A stretch of DNA of 64,000 bases from JACMLC01 sp963720235 (lineage in GTDB: Bacteria > Acidobacteriota > Blastocatellia > Pyrinomonadales > Pyrinomonadaceae), in assembly GCA_963720235.1 (NCBI GenBank), contig OY970389.1, forward strand, positions 186,001 to 250,000, in the 5' to 3' direction. The first letter of the stretch is position 1. Every line of letters starts with the position of its first letter. Positions 49,614 through 59,863 of the stretch are shown here, piece after piece. Under the pieces are notes generated by a model. The model did not search any database, was not told the DNA's origin, and saw nothing but the letters and a program-made list of their open reading frames with translations. Position numbers and translations under genes: made by a program.

Positions 49614-52490
49614 ATGGAAAAAAAACTCTCACACATTACTCACGCTGTTCTGCGTCGGAAAGCTTATGCAGTGCTGCTCATATTGGCCTTCGCGGGTCTG
49701 CTCTTTCTGGGCCAATCCGCCAGATTGCAGTCCGGCTCAGATGACGCTCCTGAGGTCGCACAGCAGCCGCAAACGCTCGGCAAGCTGGCGTTTGTGAAGT
49801 CGGTCTTCTTTTTTGCAGGGGGCGCGAATTTCCTATACACCAGCAACGCAGACGGCACGGGCGCAGTGAACCACACAACCTTCCCGCCCTATGCTCCCGG
49901 AACCCCATCATGGTCGCCGGATGGAATCAAAATCGCTTTCGCCAGCATCGGAGACATTCACGCCTTCGACACGGCCACCAATGGCTTTGTCAATCTCACC
50001 AATAATACAAATACTCCAACCGAGACAGACCCTGCGTGGTCTTCGACAGGCAAGATTGCTTACGAGCGCGACAATCAGATTTGGACAATGAACGGCGACG
50101 GCACAAACCAGACGCTTTTCAGCGCGATTACCAGACCGACGCCGACAGACCCGGCATGGTCTCTCAATGGCTCGAAACTAGCCTTCGCGAGTGGCGGAGA
50201 CATCTGGGTTATCAACTCGAATGGGACGGGCGAGGTGCAAGTTACAACAGGCGCGGGAGTAGATCTTGACCCTACGTGGTCGCCGGACGGATTAAAGATT
50301 GCTTTTAGCCGCACAGGTTCGAGCATCTTTGTGATAAATCTGAACGGCACGGGCGAGTTGAATCTTTCGGGCGGCGTGAATGACAGAGAGCCTGCTTGGT
50401 CGCAGGACAGCACGAAAATCGCTTTTGTCAGAAAAGGCACGAATGTTAACGGCATCTATCTGATGAATCCCAACGGAGCAAGTCAAGTCCGCGTCGTTGC
50501 AGATGCACAGGTCTCTCTCGGCAATGAGAACAATTCTCCGGCATGGCAACCTATAGTGACGATGCCCGGCACTTTTACGATTAGCGGTCGCATCACGCGC
50601 GTGGGAACGAGTCTGAGCGGAGTGACAGTTAATCTCACAGGCTCTGTCACGACTTCAACCGTCACGGACGCATTGGGCCAATACCATTTCAGCAATCTGC
50701 CGCCGGGCGGCAATTTCACAGTTCGCCCTGTGCTGGCAAACCACATCTTCTCTCCCATAAATCGCATCTTCAATAATCTCAACGCGAATCAGGTCGGAGA
50801 CTTTACGGCCAGAGAAATCTGTCAAACGCCGAACTGCGCGACCAACGGCAGGATTGTGTTTGCACGCGGCGAAGAAGAGATTTGGACGATGAATTCTGAT
50901 GGCTCAGACCAGATTAATTTAACGAACAACGCTGCGATAGATACTGAGCCTGCCTACTCGCCTGACGGTCAGAAAATAGTTTTCAGGAGCAACCGCGACG
51001 GCAACAGAGAGATTTACCGCATGAATCAGGACGGGAGCAATGTCGTTCGTCTGACCAACAATGCGGCGGATGACCTCGCTCCGTCTTACTCGCCAGACGG
51101 CAGCAAAATCGTCTTCGTCAGTGCGCGCGACGGCAACACAGAGATTTACACAATGAACGCCGACGGCTCGAATCAGGTCAGACTAACAAACAACACTGTG
51201 GATAACACGACTCCCTCATACTCGCCGGACGGCACGAAGATTATCTACGTCCAGCGTATAACGAACCTAGACATCTTCACGATGAATGCAGACGGCTCGA
51301 ATCAGGCCAACCTGACTAACCAGCCGGGCTTTTACGCCAGACCTTCTTACTCGCCTGACGGCACGAAGATTGTGTTTGTTTATGGCGCAGACATCACAGG
51401 GCAGACGAACTGGGTGATGAATGCCAACGGGACAGGCCGCGAGCTATTCCCGAACGGCGGCGACGGCGGCCCGTCATATTCGCCCGACGGCACGAAGGTC
51501 GCATTCACGTGTTGTAACACGAACCCAATGGCGAACGGCATTTATGTTGGAGCGGCGAACACAACGGAACGTCTGCGCCTGACGACCGCGCACGACCGCT
51601 TGCCTGACTGGCAGCCTGTGCGCTTCGTGCGCCCGACGGCTTTTGATTTCGATGGCGATACGCTGGCCGACATAGGCATCTATCGTCCCGGCGCAACTGC
51701 GTCCGCGCCGAGCTACTGGTATGTTCTCAAAAGCTCTGACAACACATACATCGGCGTCCAGTTCGGCTCAGGCGAAGACCGTATTGCGCCTGCGGATTTT
51801 GACGGCGATGCAATCACTGACATAGGCGTCTGGCGACCTTCGACCGGCACGTGGTACACCTCTCAGAATCCGGCGATTAACTACGGCGCGGTTCAGTGGG
51901 GGGCGACGGGAGACATCCCTGTGCCGGGAGATTTCGACGCAGATGGAAAAGCAGACCATGCAGTCTTTCGTCCTTCAAATGGTTACTGGTACATCTTGAG
52001 AAGCTCTGACGGCGTGTTTGTCTTCCAGCAGTTCGGCGCAAACGGAGACAAGCCTCTGGTCGGAGATTTCGACGGCGATACGGCAACAGATTTGGCTTAC
52101 GTCCGCATTGTCGGCGCAGACCTTTCGTGGAATATTTTGCAAAGCTCCAACGGCGCAATCGTTTCACAGCTTTTCGGTCTCGCGGCTGACAAGCCAACGG
52201 CTATGGATTTCGACGGCGACGGCAAAGCAAACATAGCAGTCTTTCGTCCCTCGACGGGTCGCTGGTACACTTCTACAAATCCCGCGACCAATTACGGCGA
52301 AGTGCTCTGGGGACAGAATGGAGACGCAGCCGCGCCCGCAGACTTTGACGGCGATAGGAAGGTTGATGTCTCTGTCTTCAGAGCTTCGGTTGGCGTCTGG
52401 TATGTTTTGAAGAGCGGAAACGGCGGCATCATCAGCCAGCAGTGGGGCGCAAACGGAGACCTGCCTGTCGAGGCTGCGTTTATCCCATAG
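49614..52490 (+). CDS. Exported TolB-type beta-propeller / FG-GAP-like repeat protein
   Basis: A 958-residue surface or periplasmic protein. An N-terminal signal/anchor (AYAVLLILAFAGLLFLG) is followed by about six PD40/TolB-type propeller units (WSPDGIKIAFAS and similar, residues about 80-300), a carboxypeptidase regulatory-like beta sandwich (TISGRITRVGTSLSGVTVNL, about 322-400), a second run of PD40 units with YSPDGTKIVF repeats (about 410-665), and a C-terminal FG-GAP/VCBS-like region with repeating FDGDxxxDIG and WYxLxSSD (about 670-955). It could bind proteins or polysaccharide at the cell surface; no enzyme motif is seen. Confidence 0.82.
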   Translation: MEKKLSHITHAVLRRKAYAVLLILAFAGLLFLGQSARLQSGSDDAPEVAQQPQTLGKLAFVKSVFFFAGGANFLYTSNADGTGAVNHTTFPPYAPGTPSWSPDGIKIAFASIGDIHAFDTATNGFVNLTNNTNTPTETDPAWSSTGKIAYERDNQIWTMNGDGTNQTLFSAITRPTPTDPAWSLNGSKLAFASGGDIWVINSNGTGEVQVTTGAGVDLDPTWSPDGLKIAFSRTGSSIFVINLNGTGELNLSGGVNDREPAWSQDSTKIAFVRKGTNVNGIYLMNPNGASQVRVVADAQVSLGNENNSPAWQPIVTMPGTFTISGRITRVGTSLSGVTVNLTGSVTTSTVTDALGQYHFSNLPPGGNFTVRPVLANHIFSPINRIFNNLNANQVGDFTAREICQTPNCATNGRIVFARGEEEIWTMNSDGSDQINLTNNAAIDTEPAYSPDGQKIVFRSNRDGNREIYRMNQDGSNVVRLTNNAADDLAPSYSPDGSKIVFVSARDGNTEIYTMNADGSNQVRLTNNTVDNTTPSYSPDGTKIIYVQRITNLDIFTMNADGSNQANLTNQPGFYARPSYSPDGTKIVFVYGADITGQTNWVMNANGTGRELFPNGGDGGPSYSPDGTKVAFTCCNTNPMANGIYVGAANTTERLRLTTAHDRLPDWQPVRFVRPTAFDFDGDTLADIGIYRPGATASAPSYWYVLKSSDNTYIGVQFGSGEDRIAPADFDGDAITDIGVWRPSTGTWYTSQNPAINYGAVQWGATGDIPVPGDFDADGKADHAVFRPSNGYWYILRSSDGVFVFQQFGANGDKPLVGDFDGDTATDLAYVRIVGADLSWNILQSSNGAIVSQLFGLAADKPTAMDFDGDGKANIAVFRPSTGRWYTSTNPATNYGEVLWGQNGDAAAPADFDGDRKVDVSVFRASVGVWYVLKSGNGGIISQQWGANGDLPVEAAFIP

Positions 52491-52519
52491 CTTGCATGGA
52501 TGATGTAGAGAAAGAAAAA

Positions 52520-52633
52520 CAGTTTCCCGCAAAGGCGCTGGTGGCGCAAAGAAAGCTCGCAAAGAGTTGAATGGCTCTTTAACCTGAAAGCTTTCTTCGT
52601 GTCTTCTTTGCGCCTTTGCGCCTTTGCGGAAGT
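52520..52633. repeat. Inverted repeat of GCAAAGGC octads with GCTGGTGGC variant
   Basis: TTTCCCGCAAAGGCGCTGGTGGCGCAAAGAA faces TTCTTTGCGCCTTTGCGCCTTTGCGGAA, each written here by arm (52523-52553 and 52604-52631). The centre GAGTTGAATGGCTC, then CCTGAAAGCTTTC, matches those at 44.1 and 48.2 kb. It lies directly before the VWFA gene. Confidence 0.8.
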
Positions 52634-52665
52634 TTCTTTCGTCTGCGCGCTTGACCGCAAAGGCT

Positions 52666-54444
52666 ATGCACAGGCAAGATTTCGTTATGATTTACCCAGG
52701 CTCTGCCGTGCAGCTCCCCGCGCGCATCTCCTATTTAAAACAAAACTTATGTGCCGCGCTCTGTGCCGCGCTCCTGTTTCTGGCGGCATCGGCATCGGCT
52801 CGCGCGCAAACGCTTGAGCGCGAACTGAACACGCCTGAGAAAGTTTCCATCTCGATTAAGAATCGCAACGGTCGCGTCATAGTTATCTCTGGCGAAGAGC
52901 AGAAGAAGGTTGCCATCAGTGCCGTCTCGCAGGGCGCGCCTGTGACGGAAGCAGATGTCGTCTCAAACGTCTCCGGCGGCAATGTCGAGATAGATGTGCG
53001 TGGCCGCAAAGAAGAGGATCGCATAGACCTCACTGTGCGCGTGCCTGTGCGCGCCAAAGTCAAAGTGACAAGCGTGGCCGGGGCCGTGGATGTGATTGGC
53101 AATGTCGCTTCGGCAGAGATAGAGACGGACACAGGAACGATTCACGCGGATGTGCCGCTCGATGCAGTGCGTTTCAACTTTGTGTGGCAGGCCAGCCGCC
53201 CGCGCTATATGAGCGAAGCGGAGTTGCCGAAAATCAAAGAGAAGGCTGGCGGCTGGTATGTCATCAGCGGCAAACTCGGTGACAAGAAGGCCAAGAAGGA
53301 CGCGCGCATCCAACTCGAATTTGCCACACAGCGCGGCGTCGTGCTCTTTAATGTTGACCCGAACATGGCTCCGTCAGACTTGCGCGAGCGTCCTTTGACG
53401 GAAGCCGCACGCGCCATCGTTCGCAGTGGCAACAGCAACTTGATGGAAGCTATACGCCGCGTCTCGCCAAAGCTTTTTGGAGACTACGCGAAGACTCTGC
53501 CGCCGCCGAGAGAAGCCCCTTCGCTCGTCGCGCGTCGTTCGCCGGGAGAATTTGCAACTGCGGTTACGCCGCAACTAATGCGCGTCACTGCGAGCGTGAC
53601 AGACCAGCAGGGCCGCGCCGTCGGCGGCCTATCAGCATCAGACTTCATCGTGATTGAAAACGGCGAGGAACGAATTATCACAGAAGTCGAGCCGACGACT
53701 GTGGCCTTCAATCTGGTTTTGTTGCTGGATGTCTCCGGCAGCGTCGAAGAGCGCATAGACTTTATACGCAAGGCTGCGCGCAATTTCCTGAGCACCGCGA
53801 GCGCGCAGGATCGCATAGCCATCATCAGCTTTCGCGACGACATACAGATTATCTCCAACTTTACGACAGACCGCCGCCTGCTCTCCGAACGATTGGACTT
53901 GATTGATGCTGGCGATGCGACTGCGCTTTATGATGCGCTGGCTTATGTGCTGGTGGAAACTTTAAAGCCTTTGCGCGGACAGCGAACGGCGGTCGTGGTG
54001 ATGTCTGACGGCGACGACAATAGATCGTTCGTGCCTTTTGAATCGCTGATTGATGAAGTGCTTGAATCGGGCGCGCTCGTCTATCCGCTCTACATTCCTT
54101 CGGGGCTCATACCGGAAGCGAGCATGCCGAAACCAAACACTACGCTAGACCCTTTGCGCACGCGCTATCTGACCTTGACCACGCGCGCCGAAGAGGAAGG
54201 CAAGCGGCTGGCAAGCATCTCCGGCGGAGTCTATTATCCAATAAAGTATCTGGACGATTTGCAGCGCGCTTATGATGACGTAGTGGCCCAGCTTCGCACT
54301 TCATACACGATTACTTATTCTTCTAAGTTAGCGGAAGCGCGCGAGCGGCGCGTCCGCGTCCGCGTCAAGCGCGATAACCTGTCCGTGCGTTTGAGTCCGG
54401 TCGTTGAAGTTGGCGCGAAGGATGAAGGCGGAAGTCTGAAGTAA
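52666..54444 (+). CDS. Secreted DUF4097-like plus VWFA protein
   Basis: About 592 residues. A signal peptide with hydrophobic run ALCAALLFLAASASARAQ. An N-terminal beta-rich repeat domain of the DUF4097/adhesin type (VSISIKNRNGRVIVISGEEQ, VTSVAGAVDVIGNVASAEIE) is followed by a VWFA domain of the form common in Acidobacteria (VLLLDVSGSVEERIDFIRKA, MIDAS DVSGS, then VVVMSDGDDN). ATG 52666 or 52687 may be the start; the frame open to 52624 runs into the upstream repeat. The last codons and the TAA stop are formed by heptads of the repeat at 54417-54508. Confidence 0.8.
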   Translation: MHRQDFVMIYPGSAVQLPARISYLKQNLCAALCAALLFLAASASARAQTLERELNTPEKVSISIKNRNGRVIVISGEEQKKVAISAVSQGAPVTEADVVSNVSGGNVEIDVRGRKEEDRIDLTVRVPVRAKVKVTSVAGAVDVIGNVASAEIETDTGTIHADVPLDAVRFNFVWQASRPRYMSEAELPKIKEKAGGWYVISGKLGDKKAKKDARIQLEFATQRGVVLFNVDPNMAPSDLRERPLTEAARAIVRSGNSNLMEAIRRVSPKLFGDYAKTLPPPREAPSLVARRSPGEFATAVTPQLMRVTASVTDQQGRAVGGLSASDFIVIENGEERIITEVEPTTVAFNLVLLLDVSGSVEERIDFIRKAARNFLSTASAQDRIAIISFRDDIQIISNFTTDRRLLSERLDLIDAGDATALYDALAYVLVETLKPLRGQRTAVVVMSDGDDNRSFVPFESLIDEVLESGALVYPLYIPSGLIPEASMPKPNTTLDPLRTRYLTLTTRAEEEGKRLASISGGVYYPIKYLDDLQRAYDDVVAQLRTSYTITYSSKLAEARERRVRVRVKRDNLSVRLSPVVEVGAKDEGGSLK

Positions 54445-54508
54445 GAAGATTGAAAGCCATGCTGTCGAAGGGTTTACTTTTCATCCTTCATCCCTCATTC
54501 TTCCGCCT
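54417..54508. repeat. Heptad inverted repeat overlapping a gene end
   Basis: Left: GAAGGAT, GAAGGCG, GAAGTCT, GAAGTAA, GAAGATT, GAAAGCC (54417-54458). Right: TCATCCT, TCATCCC, TCATTCT, TCCGCCT (54481-54508). The core GAAAGCCATGCTGTC is central. The TAA of GAAGTAA is the stop codon of the VWFA gene. Confidence 0.85.
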
Positions 54509-54514
54509 TGAATT

Positions 54515-55918
54515 ATGACTCATCCGTTGCTCATGTCCCTGTTCGACGAAACGGAGCGGCGGCCCCTGTCCATCTCCGAGTTGACGATGCAGGTGCGCGC
54601 AGCCCTTGAGAGCCGCTTTGCTTCCGTCTGGGTCGAAGGCGAAATTTCCAATTTTAAAGCGCACGCTTCGGGCCACTGGTACTTCACGATTCGTGATGAA
54701 GGAGCGCAACTGCGCGCGACCTGTTTTCGCGGCACGAATCGCGCGATACGCTTTCGCCCTTCGGACGGTTTGCAGGTGCGCGCGCGTGGTCGCCTGAGCG
54801 TCTATGAGCCGCGCGGCGATTACGAGTTGATGGTCGAGGGACTCGACCCTGTGGGCGCGGGCGCGCTTCGCGTAGCCTTTGAGCAGATGCGCGAGCGACT
54901 CGCTGCGGAAGGACTTTTTGACGAAGAACTCAAACGTCCTCTGCCACTTTTTCCGGGCCGCGTCGGCATCGTCACTTCGCCTTCTGGCGCGGCGATACGA
55001 GACATCCTCAATGTCCTCTCGCGCCGCACGCGCACCGTGCATGTGCTCTTTTCGCCCGCGCGTGTGCAGGGCGAAGGAGCCGCGCAGGAGATTTCGCGCG
55101 CGATAGACCTTTTGAACGAGCATCACGCGCAGGCTCTGAGCGATGGTCGGATGGACGATACAGTGGATGTCATCATCGTCGGGCGCGGCGGCGGCTCTGC
55201 GGAAGATTTGTGGGCCTTTAATGACGAGCAACTGGCGCGCACGATTCGCGCGTCAAGGATTCCGATTATCTCTGCTGTGGGCCACGAAACGGATTTTACT
55301 ATCGCAGACCTTGCGGCAGACCTGCGCGCGCCGACGCCTTCTGCTGCCGCAGAGATAGTCGCCGCGCGAGAAGATGAACTGGCCGCGCAGGTTTTGGATT
55401 TGACGCGCGACCTCGCGCTCTCGACACGCTATCGCCTGATGCGCCTGCGCGCGCGCTTGCAGGAAGCAGCCATGTCGCAAGCCTTTGATGAAGTGCGCGT
55501 GCGGCTGCGCGATGCGCGTGCAGAAGTGGATGAGGCCGGGCATCGTTTGGAAAATCTGATAGCGCGAAGGCTACAGACGATGCGCCGCCGCGCGGATGTG
55601 ATTTCGTCTCGCCTCTCGCCTGCACGCTTAGGCGCGCGTGTCTCTGCGGCGCGGAATAGATTCAGCGTCTTATGTCTTGCGCGTGATGCCGCCGCGTCGT
55701 CGCGGCTCGAAGCCGCGCGGCTGCGCTTTCATCTCTCTGCGGCTTCACTGGATGCCTTGTCGCCTCTCGCCGTTCTAAAGCGCGGCTATGCTCTGGCCCA
55801 GAAGGAGACCGGAGAGTTGTTGAGCGACGCAGCCGCAGTCAAAGTTGGTGATAAGATAAATTTACGTCTGGCAAACGGAGCTTTGCGCTGCCGCGTGGAA
55901 GAGTTGGAGAATCCTTGA
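54515..55918 (+). CDS. xseA: Exodeoxyribonuclease VII large subunit
   Basis: A 467-residue XseA. An N-terminal OB fold (SELTMQVRAALESRFASVWV, EGEISNFKAHASGHWYFTIR) is followed by the catalytic region (RVGIVTSPSGAAIRDILNVL, DVIIVGRGGGSAEDLWAFND, SAVGHETDFTIADLAADLRA, PTPSAAAE), a long coiled coil and the C-terminal GYALAQKETG. With XseB it degrades single-stranded DNA from both ends. It overlaps the next gene by one base (TGATG). The first codons lie just after a heptad repeat. Confidence 0.97.
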   Translation: MTHPLLMSLFDETERRPLSISELTMQVRAALESRFASVWVEGEISNFKAHASGHWYFTIRDEGAQLRATCFRGTNRAIRFRPSDGLQVRARGRLSVYEPRGDYELMVEGLDPVGAGALRVAFEQMRERLAAEGLFDEELKRPLPLFPGRVGIVTSPSGAAIRDILNVLSRRTRTVHVLFSPARVQGEGAAQEISRAIDLLNEHHAQALSDGRMDDTVDVIIVGRGGGSAEDLWAFNDEQLARTIRASRIPIISAVGHETDFTIADLAADLRAPTPSAAAEIVAAREDELAAQVLDLTRDLALSTRYRLMRLRARLQEAAMSQAFDEVRVRLRDARAEVDEAGHRLENLIARRLQTMRRRADVISSRLSPARLGARVSAARNRFSVLCLARDAAASSRLEAARLRFHLSAASLDALSPLAVLKRGYALAQKETGELLSDAAAVKVGDKINLRLANGALRCRVEELENP

Positions 55919-56712
55919 TGTCCCCTACAAGCGAAAAAACCGAACGCCCGAAGCCGAGCCGCATCGTCATAGATTTAGACCGTCCACAAAAGGCCGCGCC
56001 TGTCGCAACTCCCGGCGGTGCGCGCAAAGGTCGCGGCGCAAAAATACTTGGCATCATTGCCATCGTGCTCGTCGCTATCATTTTGGGCGCAGTCGTTGGC
56101 GGCTATTTCTGGTGGCAGAATTATAAATCCAAACCGGCCTACACGCTTGCGCTCCTTGTGGATGCAGTCGAGCGCAATGACATGAAGACTTTTGACGAGA
56201 TTGTGGACACGGATAAAGTCGTCGAGAGCTTTGTGCCGCAGGTGACTGATAAAGCCATCGGGCGATATGCATCGGCCCTGACAGGGCCTTTGCGCGGACA
56301 GGTCGAAGCTCTGATTCCAAAGCTCTTGCCGACCATTAAAGAAAAGGTGCGCGCAGAGGTTGCGGCGCATGTCAAAGAGATGAGCACGCGGGCGGAAGGC
56401 AAGCCTTTTATTCTTGTCGCGCTCGGCATCCCGTATGTCGTGGACATCAAGGAAGAGGGCGGCATGGCGAAGGTCGCAGTCAATCTCAAAGACCGCCCCG
56501 TCACTCTCACGATGCTGCCCAATGGCGAGCGTTGGAAGATTGTCTCGATTACGGATGACACTCTGGCCCAGCGCATCGTTGATAACATAGCGAAAGATTT
56601 GCCTGCGGTCGGCAGCGAGGTCGAAAGAGAGCTGCGCAAGAACATCAGGAAAAACTTGCCGGGCAACCTGCCGGACATTCCTTTGTTGAATAATAATAAG
56701 AATCAGCAATAA
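55918..56712 (+). CDS. Single-pass membrane protein between xseA and xseB
   Basis: A 264-residue protein. A basic cytoplasmic N-terminus (about residues 1-42) leads into one transmembrane helix (ILGIIAIVLVAIILGAVVGG) and a periplasmic domain. The soluble part resembles the DUF2939 style (YTLALLVDAVERNDMKTFDE, IVDTDKVVESFVPQV, MLPNGERWKIVSITDD). Function unknown. It is translationally coupled to xseA (TGATG) and ends 9 nt before xseB, so it is in the same operon although the link to DNA repair is unclear. Confidence 0.75.
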   Translation: MSPTSEKTERPKPSRIVIDLDRPQKAAPVATPGGARKGRGAKILGIIAIVLVAIILGAVVGGYFWWQNYKSKPAYTLALLVDAVERNDMKTFDEIVDTDKVVESFVPQVTDKAIGRYASALTGPLRGQVEALIPKLLPTIKEKVRAEVAAHVKEMSTRAEGKPFILVALGIPYVVDIKEEGGMAKVAVNLKDRPVTLTMLPNGERWKIVSITDDTLAQRIVDNIAKDLPAVGSEVERELRKNIRKNLPGNLPDIPLLNNNKNQQ

Positions 56713-56721
56713 GGTTTTAAG

Positions 56722-57004
56722 ATGAAGATAAAAAAGACGGACGCGCGCGGAAGAAATTTTGAAGGCTCTCTGGCGGCACTGGAAAAAATCGTGCGCGAAT
56801 TGGAGCGTGGCGATTTGCCGCTCGAAGAAAGTTTGCGACTCTTTGAAGAGGGCGTCACACTCTCGCGCGAATGTCAGGAGCGTCTCAATCAGGCAGAGCG
56901 GCGAATTGAAACTCTCTTGCGCGATACGGAAGGCCGACCGACTTTGAGCGCGTTTGATGAAGACGCGGAAGAGCTTCGTCTGGAAGAAGCGGGAACAGAG
57001 CAGG

Positions 57005-57021
<17 letters not shown>
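56722..57021 (+). CDS. xseB: Exodeoxyribonuclease VII small subunit
   Basis: A 99-residue XseB. The signature FEGSLAALEKIVRELERGDL (about residues 12-31), PLEESLRLFEEGVTLSREC and AERRIETLL is intact. The small subunit coats the XseA coiled coils. An acidic C-terminal tail follows. It overlaps the prenyl synthase gene by 17 nt, the usual xseB-ispA arrangement. Confidence 0.93.
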
Positions 57022-57928
<907 letters not shown>

Positions 57929-57946
57929 AAAAGTGGTCTCCGTTAG

Positions 57947-57975
57947 TTGACAAATTTCTCACAATAATGTAAAAA
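57947..57975 (+). promoter_or_regulatory. Candidate promoter upstream of the M43 protease
   Basis: TTGACA (57947-57952), a 17-nt spacer and TAAAAA (57970-57975, four of six). It lies about 225 nt upstream of the protease ATG in an otherwise empty AT-rich gap. Confidence 0.4.
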
Positions 57976-58201
57976 ATCCCCGTTGCTTTCAAGAAGATAG
58001 CAATTCCCGGCCCATCACGGTGATTGTTTGGGATTTAACTTTTCTGCACTATTTCTGCTGCGTTTCTGTTTGAGCGAATTTTTATTTTTACGTGATAATC
58101 CTTTCAGATTAACAATTCGTGGCTAGGTTGAAGAAAGCTCTTCTCTAGCTCTGGCCGCCCCCATGGTTAAGAATTCAGCTACATCCCTTCGGAGGAAAGA
58201 A

Positions 58202-59233
58202 ATGAATAGAAAGTTGTTCGCCGTGCTGGCGCTCGTCGCTCTCGGCATCGTGTTTGGAATGACCCGTCAGACCCTCGTTAATGAAGCGCAGGCTCAAAAA
58301 GTGCAGATTGAAAATCCACAGGAGTCCTTGCATAGCGCGGAACAGGCCGGGACAGATGGCCCGTTCACTCTGAACGGCGTGACCTATGCCAGCAAGCGCG
58401 CCTTCGTTGAAAGCGGCGCACGCTGCGGTACTGAAGAGGTCTCGTTTGAGCGCGCGCAGTCCGTGCAGGATCAAATTGACATTTATAGAGAGAATCAGAA
58501 GCTCGCCACAGGCGAAGAGACGTTGAGAGCGCCGGGTTCCGTGACCATTCACGTGAGATTCCACGTCATCAGGACTGCTGTCGGCAATGCAACCGATGTC
58601 TCTGACACGATGATTGCTAACCAGATAGCCGTCTTGAATGATGCTTATAGCGGAGTCGGGCCGGGCGGCGCGGGCTTTGACACGCCTTTCAGATTCGTGC
58701 TTGACAGCACAGACCGCACGACCAATTCTGCCTGGTTCAATGCCGGTATGGGTTCGGCTAACGAGATTGGCATGAAGGCGGCTCTTCGTCAGGGCGACGC
58801 GGCGACGCTGAATATCTACACCACCAATGGCGGCGGCTTGCTCGGCTGGGCCACTTTCCCCGACAGCTATGGCGGCAATCCGCTCTATGACGGCGTGGTT
58901 GTGCTCTACTCTTCACTGCCGGGCGGCACGGCTGTTCCCTACCATCTGGGCGACACAGCGACGCACGAAGTCGGCCACTGGCTCGGTCTCTACCACACCT
59001 TCCAGGGCGGCTGCAACAAGTCAACCAAAGGCGACTTTGTGTGGGATACGCGCCCCGAAGGAAGCCAGACTTTCGGCTGCCCCTTGACGCAGCGCAAGTG
59101 CCGCAACATCGCTCGTGGCTATGATCCGGTTGAGAACTTCATGGATTACACGGACGATTTCTGCATGTACAAATTTACAGCCGGACAGACCGCTCGCGCG
59201 GATGCGCTGGTCGCGCTCTATCGCGGACTATAA
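58202..59233 (+). CDS. Secreted M43 (pappalysin-like) zinc metalloprotease
   Basis: A 343-residue protease. A signal peptide (VLALVALGIVFGM, cleavage near NEAQAQ) precedes a propeptide-like stretch and the catalytic domain with HEVGHWLGLYHTF (HExxHxxGxxH, three zinc ligands and catalytic Glu) and a Met-turn region NFMDYTDDFC. Cys pairs (GGCNKS, FGCPLT, RKCRN) match the M43B cytophagalysin group. TCGGAGGAAAG before ATG 58202 makes this the start. A strong terminator follows. Confidence 0.92.
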   Translation: MNRKLFAVLALVALGIVFGMTRQTLVNEAQAQKVQIENPQESLHSAEQAGTDGPFTLNGVTYASKRAFVESGARCGTEEVSFERAQSVQDQIDIYRENQKLATGEETLRAPGSVTIHVRFHVIRTAVGNATDVSDTMIANQIAVLNDAYSGVGPGGAGFDTPFRFVLDSTDRTTNSAWFNAGMGSANEIGMKAALRQGDAATLNIYTTNGGGLLGWATFPDSYGGNPLYDGVVVLYSSLPGGTAVPYHLGDTATHEVGHWLGLYHTFQGGCNKSTKGDFVWDTRPEGSQTFGCPLTQRKCRNIARGYDPVENFMDYTDDFCMYKFTAGQTARADALVALYRGL

Positions 59234-59260
59234 AAATAATGCCTGATAAGCAGGCTAGTT

Positions 59261-59302
59261 AAAAGAGGGAGCGCTTGATGAAAGTGCTCCCTCTTTTTAT
59301 TT
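59261..59302 (+). terminator. Intrinsic terminator after the M43 protease
   Basis: AAGAGGGAGCGCTT (59263-59276) pairs with AAGTGCTCCCTCTT (59282-59295), one G-T wobble, 5-nt loop, followed by a T-rich tail TTTATTT. An A-run on the left could serve the convergent gene too. Confidence 0.88.
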
Positions 59303-59322
59303 CCATCTATTGACTTGCTGGC

Positions 59323-59829
59323 TTATGGCGTGCTCGGCGGAGCAGGGCCGTCTCCTGTCGGCGGTTGCCAGTCAATGATAGGTTGCCTTCCATCATTGCA
59401 GACCCAGGCGGTGACGCGCATCTCCGGCAAGAGACGACTCTTTGCAGATTCCACTCTGGCCCAATCGCTGGCCTTGAATTTCTCGCCGCGCAAGAGAAAC
59501 CATCTCGCGGGACTACTGTTGCTCTTATAACGCAGCGTGACTGTTTCGGTCGTGTCATAATCCGTGTCAATAGTCATCGTGATGCGCCCGGCCCGGCGGG
59601 AATAAGAGACAACTCTTCCGGTGTATGCTGTCAGGTTGTTGCGGTCGCAGGTGACTGCGCCGGGTGGCCGTATGCGGCCTCCGTCCTGTCTTGACGCGCG
59701 CCCACTCTCTTGACCTGCCATACGTCTCCCTTCCTGAGCTTCAATCACAAGCGGCTGACAAAGCATTAGCGCGCAGGTCAAAGCCAGCGATAATCTCTCT
59801 CCATAGTTGCGTATCAGTTGCAATGTCAT
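59323..59829 (-). CDS. Small secreted protein of unknown function
   Basis: A 168-residue exported protein. Signal peptide: LSLALTCALMLCQPLVIEAQ. A Gly/Arg/Ser-rich disordered segment (about residues 33-57) precedes a likely beta-rich domain (LTAYTGRVVSYSRRAGRITM, TETVTLRYKS) and two cysteines (VTCDRN, AWVCND) that may pair. ATG 59829 is chosen because GGAGGTCAT precedes it. The C-terminus is Pro-rich. No family recognised. It is convergent with the M43 gene. Confidence 0.65.
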   Translation of the reverse strand: MTLQLIRNYGERLSLALTCALMLCQPLVIEAQEGRRMAGQESGRASRQDGGRIRPPGAVTCDRNNLTAYTGRVVSYSRRAGRITMTIDTDYDTTETVTLRYKSNSSPARWFLLRGEKFKASDWARVESAKSRLLPEMRVTAWVCNDGRQPIIDWQPPTGDGPAPPSTP

Positions 59830-59863
59830 ATGACCTCCGTTTTTTGAATGACGCAAGAGGAGA

